A DNA stretch of 64,000 nt from Bacillota bacterium (GTDB taxonomy: Bacteria; Bacillota; Sulfobacillia; Sulfobacillales; Sulfobacillaceae). Below the pieces are notes generated by a model, which worked only from the letters and a program-made list of their open reading frames with translations, was not told the origin of the DNA and made no database searches. This document shows positions 1 to 10,521 of this stretch, piece after piece (positions within the stretch are counted from its first letter, which is position 1; the number at the start of each line of letters is the position of its first letter). The translations under genes and the position numbers were made by a program. The stretch lies in assembly GCA_026627385.1 (NCBI GenBank), contig JAPNUR010000015.1, positions 1 through 64,000 of the forward strand, given 5' to 3'.

Positions 1-46
1 CGAGGTGGCATTTTTGATATTATGTCACCTAGTCGATCGACTGATT

Positions 47-466
47 TTACACCAATTTTACGGACTCAACTCGCGGCGACACTTTGGCGATGTTAGGAAT
101 ATCCTTGGTATTGACCGTTTCAAGAAGGTGAGCTTCTGCCGCTTCTGGGGCGAGATTCGATCCAATGATATCAATCCCGGAATTTTTATGGGCGGCTTCC
201 GCGGCCGCAATCCGGTCATAGATATCAGTATTGCTGGCGCCACTTGTCGAATAGATCAAGTGCACTTTGATAGTGGGGTGTTCCCGCTCAAAAAGAGGAA
301 TCATGTAATTCTGCCACATGTTTTCAATATTGACGTCTCCGCTGTCATATAACGTAATCGTGGTGACCGGCTTACTTGCCGCCATCGCAGGGAGCATGGC
401 ATCGATGCTTAAAGTCCCTGCAGCAACGAGAATACTGATGCCCCATGCAACCGACTTTCGACCCAT
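47..466 (-). pseudogene. Truncated ABC transporter sugar-binding protein (N-terminal fragment)
   Basis: A 139-residue reading frame starts at an ATG preceded by GAGGAGG at a 9-nt spacing. Residues 1-30 form a signal peptide (hydrophobic core, then AMAAS). The rest resembles the first third of a family 1 extracellular solute-binding protein, with the typical stretch around FEREHPTIKVHLIY. Such proteins are normally about 400 residues, but this frame meets TAA at 49-47 and another in-frame stop (TAG) a few codons later. A frameshift could also place the remainder in another frame beyond the window edge. No permease genes are next to it on this side. I read it as a decayed or frameshifted binding-protein gene; a functional short protein is unlikely. 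Confidence 0.6.
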
Positions 467-553
467 TGAACATGGCCTCCTCAGCTAATCTCTCGTCATA
501 TTGATATCGTTGCTAATACGGGGAAAAACTCAGTAGGTACCCACATCACCATC

Positions 554-571
554 TGTACATTAACGTACATT
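554..571. promoter_or_regulatory. Inverted/direct repeat upstream of the binding-protein fragment
   Basis: TGTAC-ATTAAC-GTACA at 554-569 is an inverted repeat. GTACATT also occurs twice as a direct repeat one helical turn apart (555-561, 565-571). It lies about 90 bp upstream of the start of the fragment at 466, where an operator would be expected. The regulator is unknown. The remaining gap from 572 to 947 shows nothing else I can support. Confidence 0.3.
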
Positions 572-947
572 GTCTTCATGGTCGTTAACAAACGAAGAAC
601 ATGGGATTAAGATTCGCGCCGGCTTCAAACGACGAAAGCCATACCCGTATGTTGCGACAATAAATCAAATAGCTATCGATATTAAACGTCCAGTTGTGTA
701 TTGACTTAGACACCCGAAATGGTGGGCTTTGTTTTCGCTTCGTGTTTGCAAAGGTATTGCCATTTACCGCAGTTGTTTAGTCAGCTATTTGTCATGCACT
801 GGAATTGCGCGTCGCCGACAACTCTTACAATACGCGGCTGCATATTTTTCATGGGCCTTGGGCCGTGCTCGACCAGATAGATGCGCCACTCACGTACCCC
901 ATTATCGTCAATGCAGTACGCGGTGATCCCTCGCTTCACTCAAAGCC

Positions 948-1787
948 TCACCCCTGGCGATAAGAGGAACGCGCATGAAAGACAATTTCCGCCAAGCTGC
1001 TTATCTGATCCGGGGGTGCAACCACCAAGGCCCCGTCAGGAAAGCCGCCAACCATTTGGGACTCGCCACGCATAGCGCAACCCGCTTCCTGCGCAATGAG
1101 CACCGCGGCTGCCACATCGATGAGCGACGCCTGGCCTAACACAGCGCCCTGGGCTGCGCCCCGGGCCACTTGAATGACCGCCAGGGCGCTCGAACCCATG
1201 ATGCGCACCATAATCTCCTGACCGGCGAGTTGCTGCATGATTTCTATTTGCCCCGGCCACCAACTGGCGTTGGACAGCTCGGTCATGACAATGCTCCCCG
1301 GCCATGGCCCGGACGGCGGAATCTGTAGCGGGACCTGGTTCACAAACGCCCCATGACCGGCCCAAGCGTGGAAAATTTCTTGCTGGTACGGATAGGCCAC
1401 TGCACCCACGACGGGTGTGCCCTGATACAAAAGGGCCACGCTAAACGCGTTCCACGCGATGCGATGAGCGAAATTATTCGTGCCGTCAATCGGATCAATG
1501 TACCACGCGTACACAGCATGGGCATCACCTGAGACGCCGGCCTCCTCACCCACAATTCGATGATCGGGAAACGCTAGGCTTAATCGACGACGAACCTCGG
1601 TTTCAATGTTGACGTCAAGATCGGTCACCCAGTCCGCCGCCCGACTTTTTTGCGCCGATCGAAAGGGCGAGCAAATTGCGGACTGTATTATTTGCGCCAC
1701 CTCTGGAGCTAATTCTTGTACTAACTGATAGGCCCTGGCTTCGACCGCTGCACTACGCATATCGGGTCTTCGAACCTTTCGCAACAT
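948..1787 (-). CDS. Inositol monophosphatase family protein
   Basis: A Mg-dependent phosphatase of the IMPase/FIG superfamily (about 279 aa, family usually 260-280), acting on inositol-1-phosphate or a related small phosphate ester in the cytoplasm. Metal-ligand motifs are visible: GEE at about residues 80-82, DPIDGTNNF at about 98-106, and a C-terminal IDVAAAVLIAQEAG motif at about 227-242, where the family more often has WD. The start is uncertain. The ATG at 1787 has only GCGAG close upstream, while a GTG at 1820 and an ATG at 1760 are alternatives; the last gives an N-terminus most like SuhB. It stands alone between long non-coding gaps, so context does not fix the substrate. The family assignment is secure, the substrate is not. 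Confidence 0.88.
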   Translation of the reverse strand: MLRKVRRPDMRSAAVEARAYQLVQELAPEVAQIIQSAICSPFRSAQKSRAADWVTDLDVNIETEVRRRLSLAFPDHRIVGEEAGVSGDAHAVYAWYIDPIDGTNNFAHRIAWNAFSVALLYQGTPVVGAVAYPYQQEIFHAWAGHGAFVNQVPLQIPPSGPWPGSIVMTELSNASWWPGQIEIMQQLAGQEIMVRIMGSSALAVIQVARGAAQGAVLGQASLIDVAAAVLIAQEAGCAMRGESQMVGGFPDGALVVAPPDQISSLAEIVFHARSSYRQG

Positions 1788-2293
1788 TTTTCTCGCCGAA
1801 CCCTGTCGTTCCCAAGACACTGGCCTATATTCAGGATTATTGTAATGGAACGACTAATATCGATGTCAACTGGGTTGCGAAAAGCTTGATCCATCGGGTC
1901 GTGATTAGCCAGTCGACGTCCGCACACTATAATGAAGCCACGCTTGAGGGTAACGGTCGAGCGGGTCAAGGCCGGATGCTTTCTAACATCCGCAGCGGCA
2001 TGGGGCCAATGAGAGTTTTCGCGGTTAAACAGCAGCCTAATCTCTGTCGCCTTCCTTCGAAGGCTGTACAAAGATCATGGCTCTGTCGATGACCCTAAGG
2101 CAGAGACGGAACAGCACCGCAGTTCCAATGGCCCTCCCTTCCCCGCTAGCGCGCTAGTCCTGTGCGCCCCCATTTAGATGCGTATCACGCCTTCCATTCA
2201 TTCCAATCACTGCATGTATCGCATTTCGAACGTTGTCGGAGGGGTTTACAACCGCCCTTTCTCGCAGTCCCTAATATGCAAGATGGGTTAGGC
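1788..2293. other. Gap with no supportable gene
   Basis: About 500 bases between the phosphatase and the aminotransferase. The short frames present on both strands lack ribosome binding sites and protein-like composition. No convincing hairpin terminator or repeat was seen. Confidence 0.4.
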
Positions 2294-3691
2294 TTAAGGT
2301 GATTGACCCGCGGATCCGGGTGTTGAATCGGTGGCCACGAGGCTCTCCCGCACCACTTCGACCACTTGTTCCATTTCGCTATCGGTAATGATGAGTGGCG
2401 GCGCCAATATTAAAACATTATTGCGTTCGATCTCGACATCTGTGGTCTTTCCCACAATAACCCCGCGCGCTAAGGCGTAACGCTGAATAGCCTGCATCAC
2501 GCGATTGCTCGCTGGCCGCTTCGCATCCGAACCATCCACAATTTCGATACCGACAAAGAGCCCATGTCCGCGAACCTCGCCCACCATGGGCAAATCGGCC
2601 ACGGCCTCCCTCAACCATGCCAACAGCTTTTGCCCCTGAGTTTCGCTCCGCGCTACCAACGCTTCGGTTTCAATCACGGCGATGTTGGCTAAGGCCACCG
2701 CCGCCGCCACAGGGTGTCCACCGAACGTGCTGATGTGGCGGAAATGCCGGCCGCTATCCGCATCGCCCAAAAAGGCGTCAAAGATGTCGTCACTCACCGC
2801 AGTGGCCGCCACCGGGACATAACCGCTAGCCAATCCCTTGGCCAGCGTCACCACGTCGGGGCGCACGCCAAAGAGTTCGTAGCCAAACATACGTCCCACG
2901 CGGCCAAACCCTGTGACAACCTCATCAATAATCAACTTGACGTCATATTCCTTCACGATCGCTGCGAGGCGCTGAAGGTAATCGGTCGGCGGCACTATGA
3001 CTCCGCCACCGGCGGTGATTGGTTCGACAATCACCGCTGCTACCGTGTCCGGCCCTTCAATTTCAATGCGCCGGCGAACATCTTCAGCACACTGCAATCC
3101 ACACGCAGGATAGGACAAGGCAAAAGGGCAGCGGTAACAATACGGTGCCGTAGCGTGAATGAATCCGGGTGGCAACGGGCCGTAGTCGCGGCGGCGCTCT
3201 GACTGCCCTGTAGCGGCCAAGGCACCCAACGTATTGCCATGATAACCACGAGCGCGCGAAATAATTTTAACCTTATGAGGTTTGCCGCGTTGCGCCCAAT
3301 ACTGGCGCACTATCTTAAAGGCCACCTCATTGGCCTCGGATCCGGAATTCGAAAAGAAGACGTGGGGAGTCTGGGGTAAATAAGACGCTAATTTGGCCGC
3401 AAGTTCGATGGCCCGGGGATGGCTCATCGTCAGAGGATAATACGCCAACTCGTATAATTGTTGCGCTCCGGCGTCCGCCAATTCCTTGCGCCCGTATCCG
3501 ACGTTGACGCACCAAAGGCCGCTTACCGCATCTAATAGCGTCCGGCCATCGCGCGTGAAGACGTGGGAGTGGCGGCCGCCAACAACTAAGAGTGGCAGAC
3601 TGCCGTGACGGAAACTCTCATGCTGCGTCAAGGGATGCCATAAATGCGCGGCGTCCCAATCTTCCAAGCTGCGAGGCGGTACGTCGCTCAT
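2294..3691 (-). CDS. Class III PLP-dependent omega-aminotransferase
   Basis: A 465-aa fold-type I, class III aminotransferase (family usually 430-470 aa). Visible motifs: SNSGSEANE (about 114-122) for phosphate and cofactor binding, IIDEV with the pyridine-contacting Asp at about 256, and the Schiff-base Lys at about 285 in TLAKGLASG. Cysteines at about 185, 188, 197 and 201 (YCYRCPF...ACGLQC) match a subgroup often named taurine- or beta-alanine-pyruvate aminotransferases. It moves an amino group from a terminal amine to a keto acid. The start is secure, with AAGGAGG five nt before the ATG. It is divergent from the large regulator at 4194, which may control it. The amine substrate cannot be told from sequence. 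Confidence 0.9.
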   Translation of the reverse strand: MSDVPPRSLEDWDAAHLWHPLTQHESFRHGSLPLLVVGGRHSHVFTRDGRTLLDAVSGLWCVNVGYGRKELADAGAQQLYELAYYPLTMSHPRAIELAAKLASYLPQTPHVFFSNSGSEANEVAFKIVRQYWAQRGKPHKVKIISRARGYHGNTLGALAATGQSERRRDYGPLPPGFIHATAPYCYRCPFALSYPACGLQCAEDVRRRIEIEGPDTVAAVIVEPITAGGGVIVPPTDYLQRLAAIVKEYDVKLIIDEVVTGFGRVGRMFGYELFGVRPDVVTLAKGLASGYVPVAATAVSDDIFDAFLGDADSGRHFRHISTFGGHPVAAAVALANIAVIETEALVARSETQGQKLLAWLREAVADLPMVGEVRGHGLFVGIEIVDGSDAKRPASNRVMQAIQRYALARGVIVGKTTDVEIERNNVLILAPPLIITDSEMEQVVEVVRESLVATDSTPGSAGQSP

Positions 3692-4193
3692 GATTTCCTC
3701 CTTGGGCAGAATTTGTCTTGACCTTTTTGACTCTAGACGCGTCTTGCCAATTTATCAAGAGAAACTGCCCATGATCCGACATGGCACTCGCATGCCCATA
3801 CCCAACGGCTGTCGCTCTTCAATAATGCCACCGATCGCATCAAATAGTCCCCGTAACTTTTATGGACCGCGACGGGAAGTTCGTGAACCCTTCAGTGCCG
3901 GCCCACCGCCACGGCGCACTGCATGCCATACCGGTGGAGCCTCCCGCCCAAGTGCTCATCGTTTCCATCTGCCTCATCTTTCAACGATACGAATTAACGC
4001 TTTCGCTATTGAAGTGTTATCGGTCCCTTGGACCGCGAACCAGGGAGTATTGTAATTGATCTTGTCAAATTCGCTCAAATTCCGGTAAAACCAAATTAAC
4101 TACATGATGTGCTGGCCATGCGAATGAACCCAAAATTTTTCACGCATCGTTACACACCGCCTGAAGTGGCAACGTTTTTGCGGAGGAAAAAGT
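3692..4193. other. Divergent intergenic region
   Basis: Roughly 500 bases between the aminotransferase (leftward) and the BTAD regulator (rightward). It must hold both promoters, but I could not pick hexamers with confidence. Its frames are not protein-like. Confidence 0.35.
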
Positions 4194-7100
4194 ATGAATG
4201 ACGCTAATTCGTTATCCCTCACCTTGTTCGGCAGTCCTACGTTATGGTGGAACGGGAGCCCGGTCTTCATCGCCTCTTGGCGGGCACAAGCATTCCTTTG
4301 GTACATGGGTGCTCATGCTGGCCAGTCGTTATCGCGCGCGCGTATAGCCAGTCTTCTTTGGGAATCCGGCACCGATAGCGAACGGCGTGATCGCCTGAAT
4401 ACCCTCCTAAGCCGCTTGCGGGACAGCTTGCCTTCCTGGCCCTTTACTGGCGACAACCAACGGCTGGCGTTTGATACCTCCTATGCCGTCGATTTGACGC
4501 AATTTTACGCCTGCACGACGGCCAACGGTAGCGCGGCGCCCGCCCGACGCCGTCAGTTGGCCCAAGCGCTGGCGCTATGGCGCGGCCCATTTTTGCAAGA
4601 TTTCGATTCCCCGCCTACTGAAAGCTATGACGACTGGCTTGTTCACGAGCGGCAAATCTGGGAAGTCCGCGTGCTCGCAGTATGTGAAGAATTAATAGCG
4701 CTCGACCAAGCGGCCGGGGCCTGGGCTGACATGGCACAACACGCACATCAAGCGCTCCTCATTGATCCCCTGCAGGAACGGTTTCATCGCACCCGCATGC
4801 ACGCCTTATACGCGCTTGGAGACCGTGCAGCCGCCTTGGCCCAATATGAAATTTGTCGAGAACTCCTGCAACGCGAGCTAGGTACCGCGCCCCACCCGAC
4901 CACCGTGGCATTGGCCGCGACCATTTCCGGCTTCCCTCCAGCTCGCTCGTTTTCCGGGTTTCGCGCCCAAGCCCCCGCGGAGCACCGCACCACCGCGACT
5001 CCCCTTGTTGGACGTCACGCCATCCTCGCCAACCTGGGTGACGCATTAAAGCAAGCTCAGCAAGACATGGGGCAGACAATTCTCGTGGAAGGGACAGCCG
5101 GTATGGGCAAAACTCGCATCCTCTCTGAGCTGATCGCCCCCCCGCCCACGGCCTCCGCGACACACATTCCGTCATCGTTCGCTCTGGTGCTAGCCGGTCG
5201 CTGTTATGAGGAGACTCTCGGGGTCCCCTATGCCACATTGGCCACCCTTCTCGAAGGGGCACGAAACCACCAAAACGTCGCCCTTCATGAGTCCGCTCAA
5301 TGGATACTGGACGCAGCCCGACTCATCCCTGAGCTTTATGAGCACGCGCCCATGAATGCTTCTAAACCACCCCCTATCGATGCACACATCGTCGCCCAGG
5401 CACTCACCAATTTGTTAGCCTCCTTACCTCGGCCCCTTTTGCTGATCCTGGATGACCTACAGTGGGCTGATGCCCCTTCGCTCCGCTTTCTGGCATCGTT
5501 TCTCAAGTCCGCCGAAGCGACCGGCGTGGTGCTTTTAGCGAGTGTTCGCCCCGAAGATCTGGCACCATGCGTGATGGACTTTCTGTTGCGTCAGGAAGAG
5601 GCGCAGAAACTTCGCCGTTACGCGCTCGGCCCGCTGACGCTCAACGACGTGGAGGCACTCACCCGGCAGTATATTGGGAACGCAACCCGGGAGTGGATAG
5701 CTCTAATGCAGCGCGCGACTCAGGGCAACCCGTTTTTTGTTACGGAGATTCTCCGAACAATGCGGGATACCGAAGAGTTGCCGGACGGCTCTCACATTCC
5801 GTTGCCCCCCAGTGTGCACGCCATGCTCCGACGACGCGTAGAATCGTTGCCGACAGATGCCATTCAACTGCTCGAAGCCCTGGCCATTTTAGGCACACCC
5901 GTGCCCCTAGAATTTCTTCGCCTCGTTGCGCATCTGTCCGACGACGCCGCGCTTCGGGCAGCGGACCTGCTCCTCGGCCGGCACCTGATTATGGAGCAAG
6001 TGGATAGCCTTGGCTCCGCTGCCAGCGCTTCGTTAACGCTCGCCCATGATCTCCTTCGCGAGACCGTGCTACGGTCGATCAATGCGAGCCGGCAAGCGTA
6101 TTGGCACCGACACGCCTATGAAACCTGGCTCCAATGGATCGACCGCCACCACGTCAGCCATCCCTATGCGGTGGAACGTTTAGCACGTCATGCTGAGGGC
6201 GCCGGACTTTGGGAAGCTCACATCCATTGGGCCGTCAAAGCCGCAGAATTCGCCGAGCAGGTTGCGGCCCATGACTTAGTGGTCCAACATCTTCAGTCAG
6301 CACTTTCTAGTCTCGAGCACTTGCCCTCCACTCCGCTACGTCGCCAGCGGCAACTCGATCTGCGCTTACGGTTGGCATCCTTCGAATGGACCCGTCAACC
6401 AACTCACGCGACCCAGGTGGTTGAACGCACAGGACAAGAGGTGCTGTCCCAGCGCACCAACCCACCGCTCGATCTGTTCGCGCGACAGGCCGAGCAGTTC
6501 ATGTTGCATGGCCGCCTGGATGCGGCGATTGGATTGGTTTCACGCCTTTTACCTCTGGCTCGGCGTGCGAAACATTCCGCTCTCGTCGCCACGGGGCTTC
6601 TGGTGCTCGCCCAACTGCGCGCGCTCGCCGGCGATTTGAAAGGGGCGGTCGATCCGTTCGAAGAAAGTCGACAACTATTTGATCAGCTTGGCCAGGGCTT
6701 TGGCTATGCGCAAGCTGCGGGCACCCTGGGAAGCGTACTCGCCACTATGGGCGATTTCGACCACGCTGATGACGTGCTGATAACCCTCGAGGAACGCGCC
6801 CAAACGTGGCAATACCCGCTGGTCACTATTCTCGCTCAGCTCCACCGTTTGACATATTATGTGCTTTCAGAACAGTGGACAGCGGCCGCGGAGGTCGGCC
6901 AAGCAGGCTGGAATACGTGCCTACGGCACGGCTATTCACCGTACGCCTACATGATGGCAGTGTTTCTGTCCTTGCCATTGGCTCGCCTGGGCCAGCTTGA
7001 ACGCGCACTTAATGTGGCCAACCAAGCGGTGGCCATGGGACCACACCATGGACTGCGCATCCTGCAGGATCGGGCACATGCGTATCAAGCACTGCTGCTG

Positions 7101-7394
7101 TTAGAAGCGGGGCACATCGATGATGCCCAAGCCGCCGCCCAACGCGGCTTGGCCATTGCCCGGCAAGACGGGTATCGGTACGGCGTGGCATTCAATACCC
7201 GGATTTTGGGCGAGGTGGCCGCCGCCCGCCACGAGGTAACCGTGGCTCAGGAGCATCTGCGTGACGCCGGCACCTTATTTGCTGCCTTGGGCGCCGTGCC
7301 TGACGCCCGCCGCTGCACCGAGATTTTGGCTGGTTGGCCCGATTCGATGCATCAGTTGCCAATCCCGAAAGAGCAGCCACCCGATCAAACGTAA
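4194..7394 (+). CDS. Large BTAD/AAA-ATPase/TPR transcriptional regulator (SARP/AfsR-like)
   Basis: A 1066-aa cytoplasmic regulator. Residues about 5-90 form a winged-helix (OmpR/SARP type) DNA-binding domain and about 95-240 a bacterial transcriptional activator domain (BTAD). A STAND-type ATPase domain follows, with Walker A GTAGMGKTR near residue 300 and Walker B LLLILDDLQWAD near 420. The C-terminal 400 residues are alpha-helical repeats of TPR type. There is no C-terminal LuxR helix-turn-helix, so DNA binding falls to the N-terminus. GGAGG seven nt before the ATG fixes the start. Family members sense a ligand or protein partner through the TPR/ATPase part and activate nearby metabolic genes. 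The divergent aminotransferase is the nearest candidate target, which is inference. Confidence 0.88.
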   Translation: MNDANSLSLTLFGSPTLWWNGSPVFIASWRAQAFLWYMGAHAGQSLSRARIASLLWESGTDSERRDRLNTLLSRLRDSLPSWPFTGDNQRLAFDTSYAVDLTQFYACTTANGSAAPARRRQLAQALALWRGPFLQDFDSPPTESYDDWLVHERQIWEVRVLAVCEELIALDQAAGAWADMAQHAHQALLIDPLQERFHRTRMHALYALGDRAAALAQYEICRELLQRELGTAPHPTTVALAATISGFPPARSFSGFRAQAPAEHRTTATPLVGRHAILANLGDALKQAQQDMGQTILVEGTAGMGKTRILSELIAPPPTASATHIPSSFALVLAGRCYEETLGVPYATLATLLEGARNHQNVALHESAQWILDAARLIPELYEHAPMNASKPPPIDAHIVAQALTNLLASLPRPLLLILDDLQWADAPSLRFLASFLKSAEATGVVLLASVRPEDLAPCVMDFLLRQEEAQKLRRYALGPLTLNDVEALTRQYIGNATREWIALMQRATQGNPFFVTEILRTMRDTEELPDGSHIPLPPSVHAMLRRRVESLPTDAIQLLEALAILGTPVPLEFLRLVAHLSDDAALRAADLLLGRHLIMEQVDSLGSAASASLTLAHDLLRETVLRSINASRQAYWHRHAYETWLQWIDRHHVSHPYAVERLARHAEGAGLWEAHIHWAVKAAEFAEQVAAHDLVVQHLQSALSSLEHLPSTPLRRQRQLDLRLRLASFEWTRQPTHATQVVERTGQEVLSQRTNPPLDLFARQAEQFMLHGRLDAAIGLVSRLLPLARRAKHSALVATGLLVLAQLRALAGDLKGAVDPFEESRQLFDQLGQGFGYAQAAGTLGSVLATMGDFDHADDVLITLEERAQTWQYPLVTILAQLHRLTYYVLSEQWTAAAEVGQAGWNTCLRHGYSPYAYMMAVFLSLPLARLGQLERALNVANQAVAMGPHHGLRILQDRAHAYQALLLLEAGHIDDAQAAAQRGLAIARQDGYRYGVAFNTRILGEVAAARHEVTVAQEHLRDAGTLFAALGAVPDARRCTEILAGWPDSMHQLPIPKEQPPDQT

Positions 7395-8741
7395 TTCCCG
7401 CGAGTACTTTCGCGGCCGGTTGTCCTCGCCAAAGCCACCATGTCGAGAACGATCTCGGCGAGGCTGGGCAACCCGGGTCATCCTATGTCGGCCGGAAAGC
7501 AAAGGTTCTAGTAAGCGATACGCCAGGGAAACCCCGCGGCAAGCATGGTGCCTTCTGGAAGAAGGGATATCATAACGCCTGGATAAGGCGGGCGCCCTTG
7601 ATAGTTTCAAGAGGCACGGCTGAGACCCGGTCAGCGTGGCCATCAGTCCATTTCATGGCTTGCTACCTTCCGCGTGATCCACGAGAATCGTGCCCAGCGT
7701 GCGCCGCCCAGAGACTGATCCCCCTCGCTACCAATTTTGCATTGGGCCCCATGCCATGACTCCTTCTTGCTCCTCAAAGTCTGAGACGCAGCGCCCGCCA
7801 TTGAACATCCCCGCCCTCCGCTCCTAACCTAACGTCGCGCGCTGACAGAGCACTAATAGCCCACTAACGCAGGATGAACACCGTGCCACAGGTCGCGTCG
7901 GTAAAACAAATCGAGAAAAATCGAGCGGTCCTCTGTCAAGCCAGATTTTTGCCTTAGATTAACCTCCTGCCTTTGGGACTGATCGACCAGTGTGGCATAG
8001 GTCACTGGCGGGCACGCTGGCACACAAAAGACTGCGCCTTAGGGTTCACTCGCGGGCCTCACCCGAATTCTGGAACATGTCGCTGATGGCTTCCTTGTTG
8101 TCCCACCGTGTGGGACGGATACGACAAGACAGGCCGCGAAACTCGCCATTGTGACGGTAGTCAAAAGTCGATTCGAGCAGGCTTTCCGTGGGGAACAGTC
8201 GTTGTGCCCTGACACTTCTCCGGAGTGTAACACGCCCACACACGGTCCCACGCTCGATGATCAATCCCGCACCGGCTAACCATGAGGTCCTGTATTGGTG
8301 GCTTGGTGATGTAAGCGCTGTCTCATTCAGGATCCTAAAAGATCGCGCAATGGCGTCAAAATGCGAGGGCGCATCGTAAGGAAACTATAGACCAGGAAAC
8401 GCACCCGACGCCCTTCTCCCACAGGCCTGGGGTCATCGCTTCCCGCCGTGTCACGGCGCACGGCTCTCGACCGATGGCATTCGCCTAAGGCATAACCCTC
8501 AAAGATGAAATTTTCGGGCTGCCGGCACCACCGGGCAGCGCATCCGTCACAGTGGAAAAGGGCAGAGGCCGTGTCTTAGGCCTAACGCCCTACGCCCCCG
8601 GTAAATTTCTGTTGATGTTCTCCCCAGCGCTAAGCGCGGGGCTTGCGCCGCGGGGTTTTCGGTCGATGACCCCTCTGTGCATCCAATGGCTGCGCCAACC
8701 ACACGGTAACCCCAGGAACTACCAAACTGACAGCGCCGCGG
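7395..8741. other. 1.3-kb non-coding gap, possible gene relics
   Basis: A weak 6-bp hairpin (CCGCGA/TCGCGG, 7398-7415) directly follows the regulator but has no U-tract. No frame has both a ribosome binding site and a recognisable family. A leftward frame at 8046-8264 has a fairly protein-like tail (FDYRHNGEFRGLSCRIR) and could be a remnant of a lost gene. No RNA gene was recognised. Confidence 0.35.
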
Positions 8742-10115
8742 TTAACCATGCTCCTGCACCGAGCTTGGCGCGCCGGCGGTGACTACGGACCTCCGCGTTA
8801 CAGCATACACGGCAAAGGCACCTAAACTAATCAGCACGATCAATACGGTTCCGATGGACGGTGCATGATTGGGCACCAACGTGGCGTACATAGGGATAAG
8901 CAAGACCGCACCCACGAAATACGGCAGCGCGATGTGCCGCCAAACGCGGATCGTTTCCCGCCGCCGCCGCAGGAAAAAGGGAAACGCAAATGCCGTGAGC
9001 GCGTACACCACCATGAAGTAGAACGTCCCGACACCGGCCAGCAAGCCTACGATTTGCGGGGCATGCGCGAGATATCCGCCAATGAGGATAACCGTACCCA
9101 GGATTGTGAGCGCAATCACGCTGGCGAACGGGACACGAGTTGACGACAACCGTGAAAGTCGGGACGGCAGAATGCCCGCCCGGCCGCTGCCAAATAAAAT
9201 GCGGGCCCGTGCGTTAAGCATGGCCAATAATACCCCAAAGGTGCTGGTCACACTGGAGATAAACACGAAAACCGTGAGGGGAGGCATCAGCCGTTGTGTA
9301 ACACTGGCGAATGGAAACGGCTGCTTGGCAGCAAGCACGGCTGGCTCAATCGTCAGCACCACCCAGCTGGCCAGCAAGTAGACTACTCCACTGATGATCG
9401 TGCCCAGCACTGCGCTTTTCCTCACACCCGTCCGCGGCTGAATCGTTTCTTCGGCTAGACTCGCCGAGTTATCCCAGCCCATGAATAGAAAAAAGACCAC
9501 GGGAAAACTGGCGGCAATACTGGCCAGCGGATGCGGCATCAACAGCGGATTGAATAGCCGCCAGTGCGCCCCACCCTGCGACTGAATGTGAATGACGCCC
9601 CATACCACAAAGGCCATGAGCGTCGCCACTTCGAAACCTAGTGCACCTAAAATCCATCGCGACGCCAAGCGCACCCCACGAAGCACCAACACGACCGCCA
9701 GTGCCACGATAATCACGGACACGATTGGATACGGCCAATGGATGGCAAGACCCGCCTGATTCAAAGAAGCTTCCACAAATCGCCCCATAGCTGACGAGAC
9801 CGCCCCAAATTCAAAGACGGTACCCGCAAAAATCATCAACGCTGTCCAAATGCTAAAACGATAGCCTAAGCATTCCGCCACATACTGCACATAGGATCCC
9901 GCGACCGGCAATCGCCGGGCGTAACTCCCTAACAATGCGCTGAGAAGCACGCTGACCACCCCTGCCAACACGATGGTGTAAAGCGAGGCGTTGCCAGCCA
10001 GCTGCGCCATCGCCCCAATGGTTACGTAGATACTAAAAGCAGGGCCAATATTAGCCAGCGTAGATCCCATCGTGTCCCAATGCGTCAGCGCATCGGCGCG
10101 CAAGTGTTCTTCCAT
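8742..10115 (-). CDS. APC-superfamily amino acid permease
   Basis: A 457-aa integral membrane protein with about 12 hydrophobic segments, the size and style of the amino acid/polyamine/organocation (APC) family. The N-terminal GPAFSIY and the FLFMGWDNSASLAEE segment (about 230-245) are typical of these proton- or sodium-coupled amino acid carriers. The ATG at 10115 was chosen because GGGAGG lies six nt upstream; an upstream in-frame start at 10139 has no such site. It stands alone, with a glycosyltransferase divergent beyond a 400-bp gap. The substrate is not predictable; amino acids or amines are likely. Confidence 0.85.
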   Translation of the reverse strand: MEEHLRADALTHWDTMGSTLANIGPAFSIYVTIGAMAQLAGNASLYTIVLAGVVSVLLSALLGSYARRLPVAGSYVQYVAECLGYRFSIWTALMIFAGTVFEFGAVSSAMGRFVEASLNQAGLAIHWPYPIVSVIIVALAVVLVLRGVRLASRWILGALGFEVATLMAFVVWGVIHIQSQGGAHWRLFNPLLMPHPLASIAASFPVVFFLFMGWDNSASLAEETIQPRTGVRKSAVLGTIISGVVYLLASWVVLTIEPAVLAAKQPFPFASVTQRLMPPLTVFVFISSVTSTFGVLLAMLNARARILFGSGRAGILPSRLSRLSSTRVPFASVIALTILGTVILIGGYLAHAPQIVGLLAGVGTFYFMVVYALTAFAFPFFLRRRRETIRVWRHIALPYFVGAVLLIPMYATLVPNHAPSIGTVLIVLISLGAFAVYAVTRRSVVTAGAPSSVQEHG

Positions 10116-10521
10116 GACGATCCTCCCTACCATGTCCAACGCCTAACGCTTGTCGCGATACAGGGCGCAACTAACGATAGAAAGATTATATCACGTTACT
10201 ATAATTCCCATATTAATAATAGACTTTTTATGATTCATATCGGCTTTGTCTTTAGAAAGTGTCCTCTCCCACTGACCGCCCGTGCCAACACTGTCCCCTT
10301 AACCGTAGGATGATCTGGATATGTTGAGTTTGGCACCTCCCCCGATGCCTGGCGCTGTCCGACCGTCATCCAAAACGCGTATGCAATGTTCTCAGCAAAC
10401 GCGAGCCGCCCCGTGCACTCATTTCCGATCCTGGCTGTAGCCGTGGTAAATAGACTAAGAACTCGCTATCCTGCCAGACAATATGCTATCCTTGTCGAAA
10501 GATATCCTCAGGGGGTTTCGT

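Noticed and set aside
1721-2071. 116-codon leftward frame upstream of the phosphatase
   Set aside because: Overlaps the likely start of the phosphatase, with no ribosome binding site and no recognisable domain.
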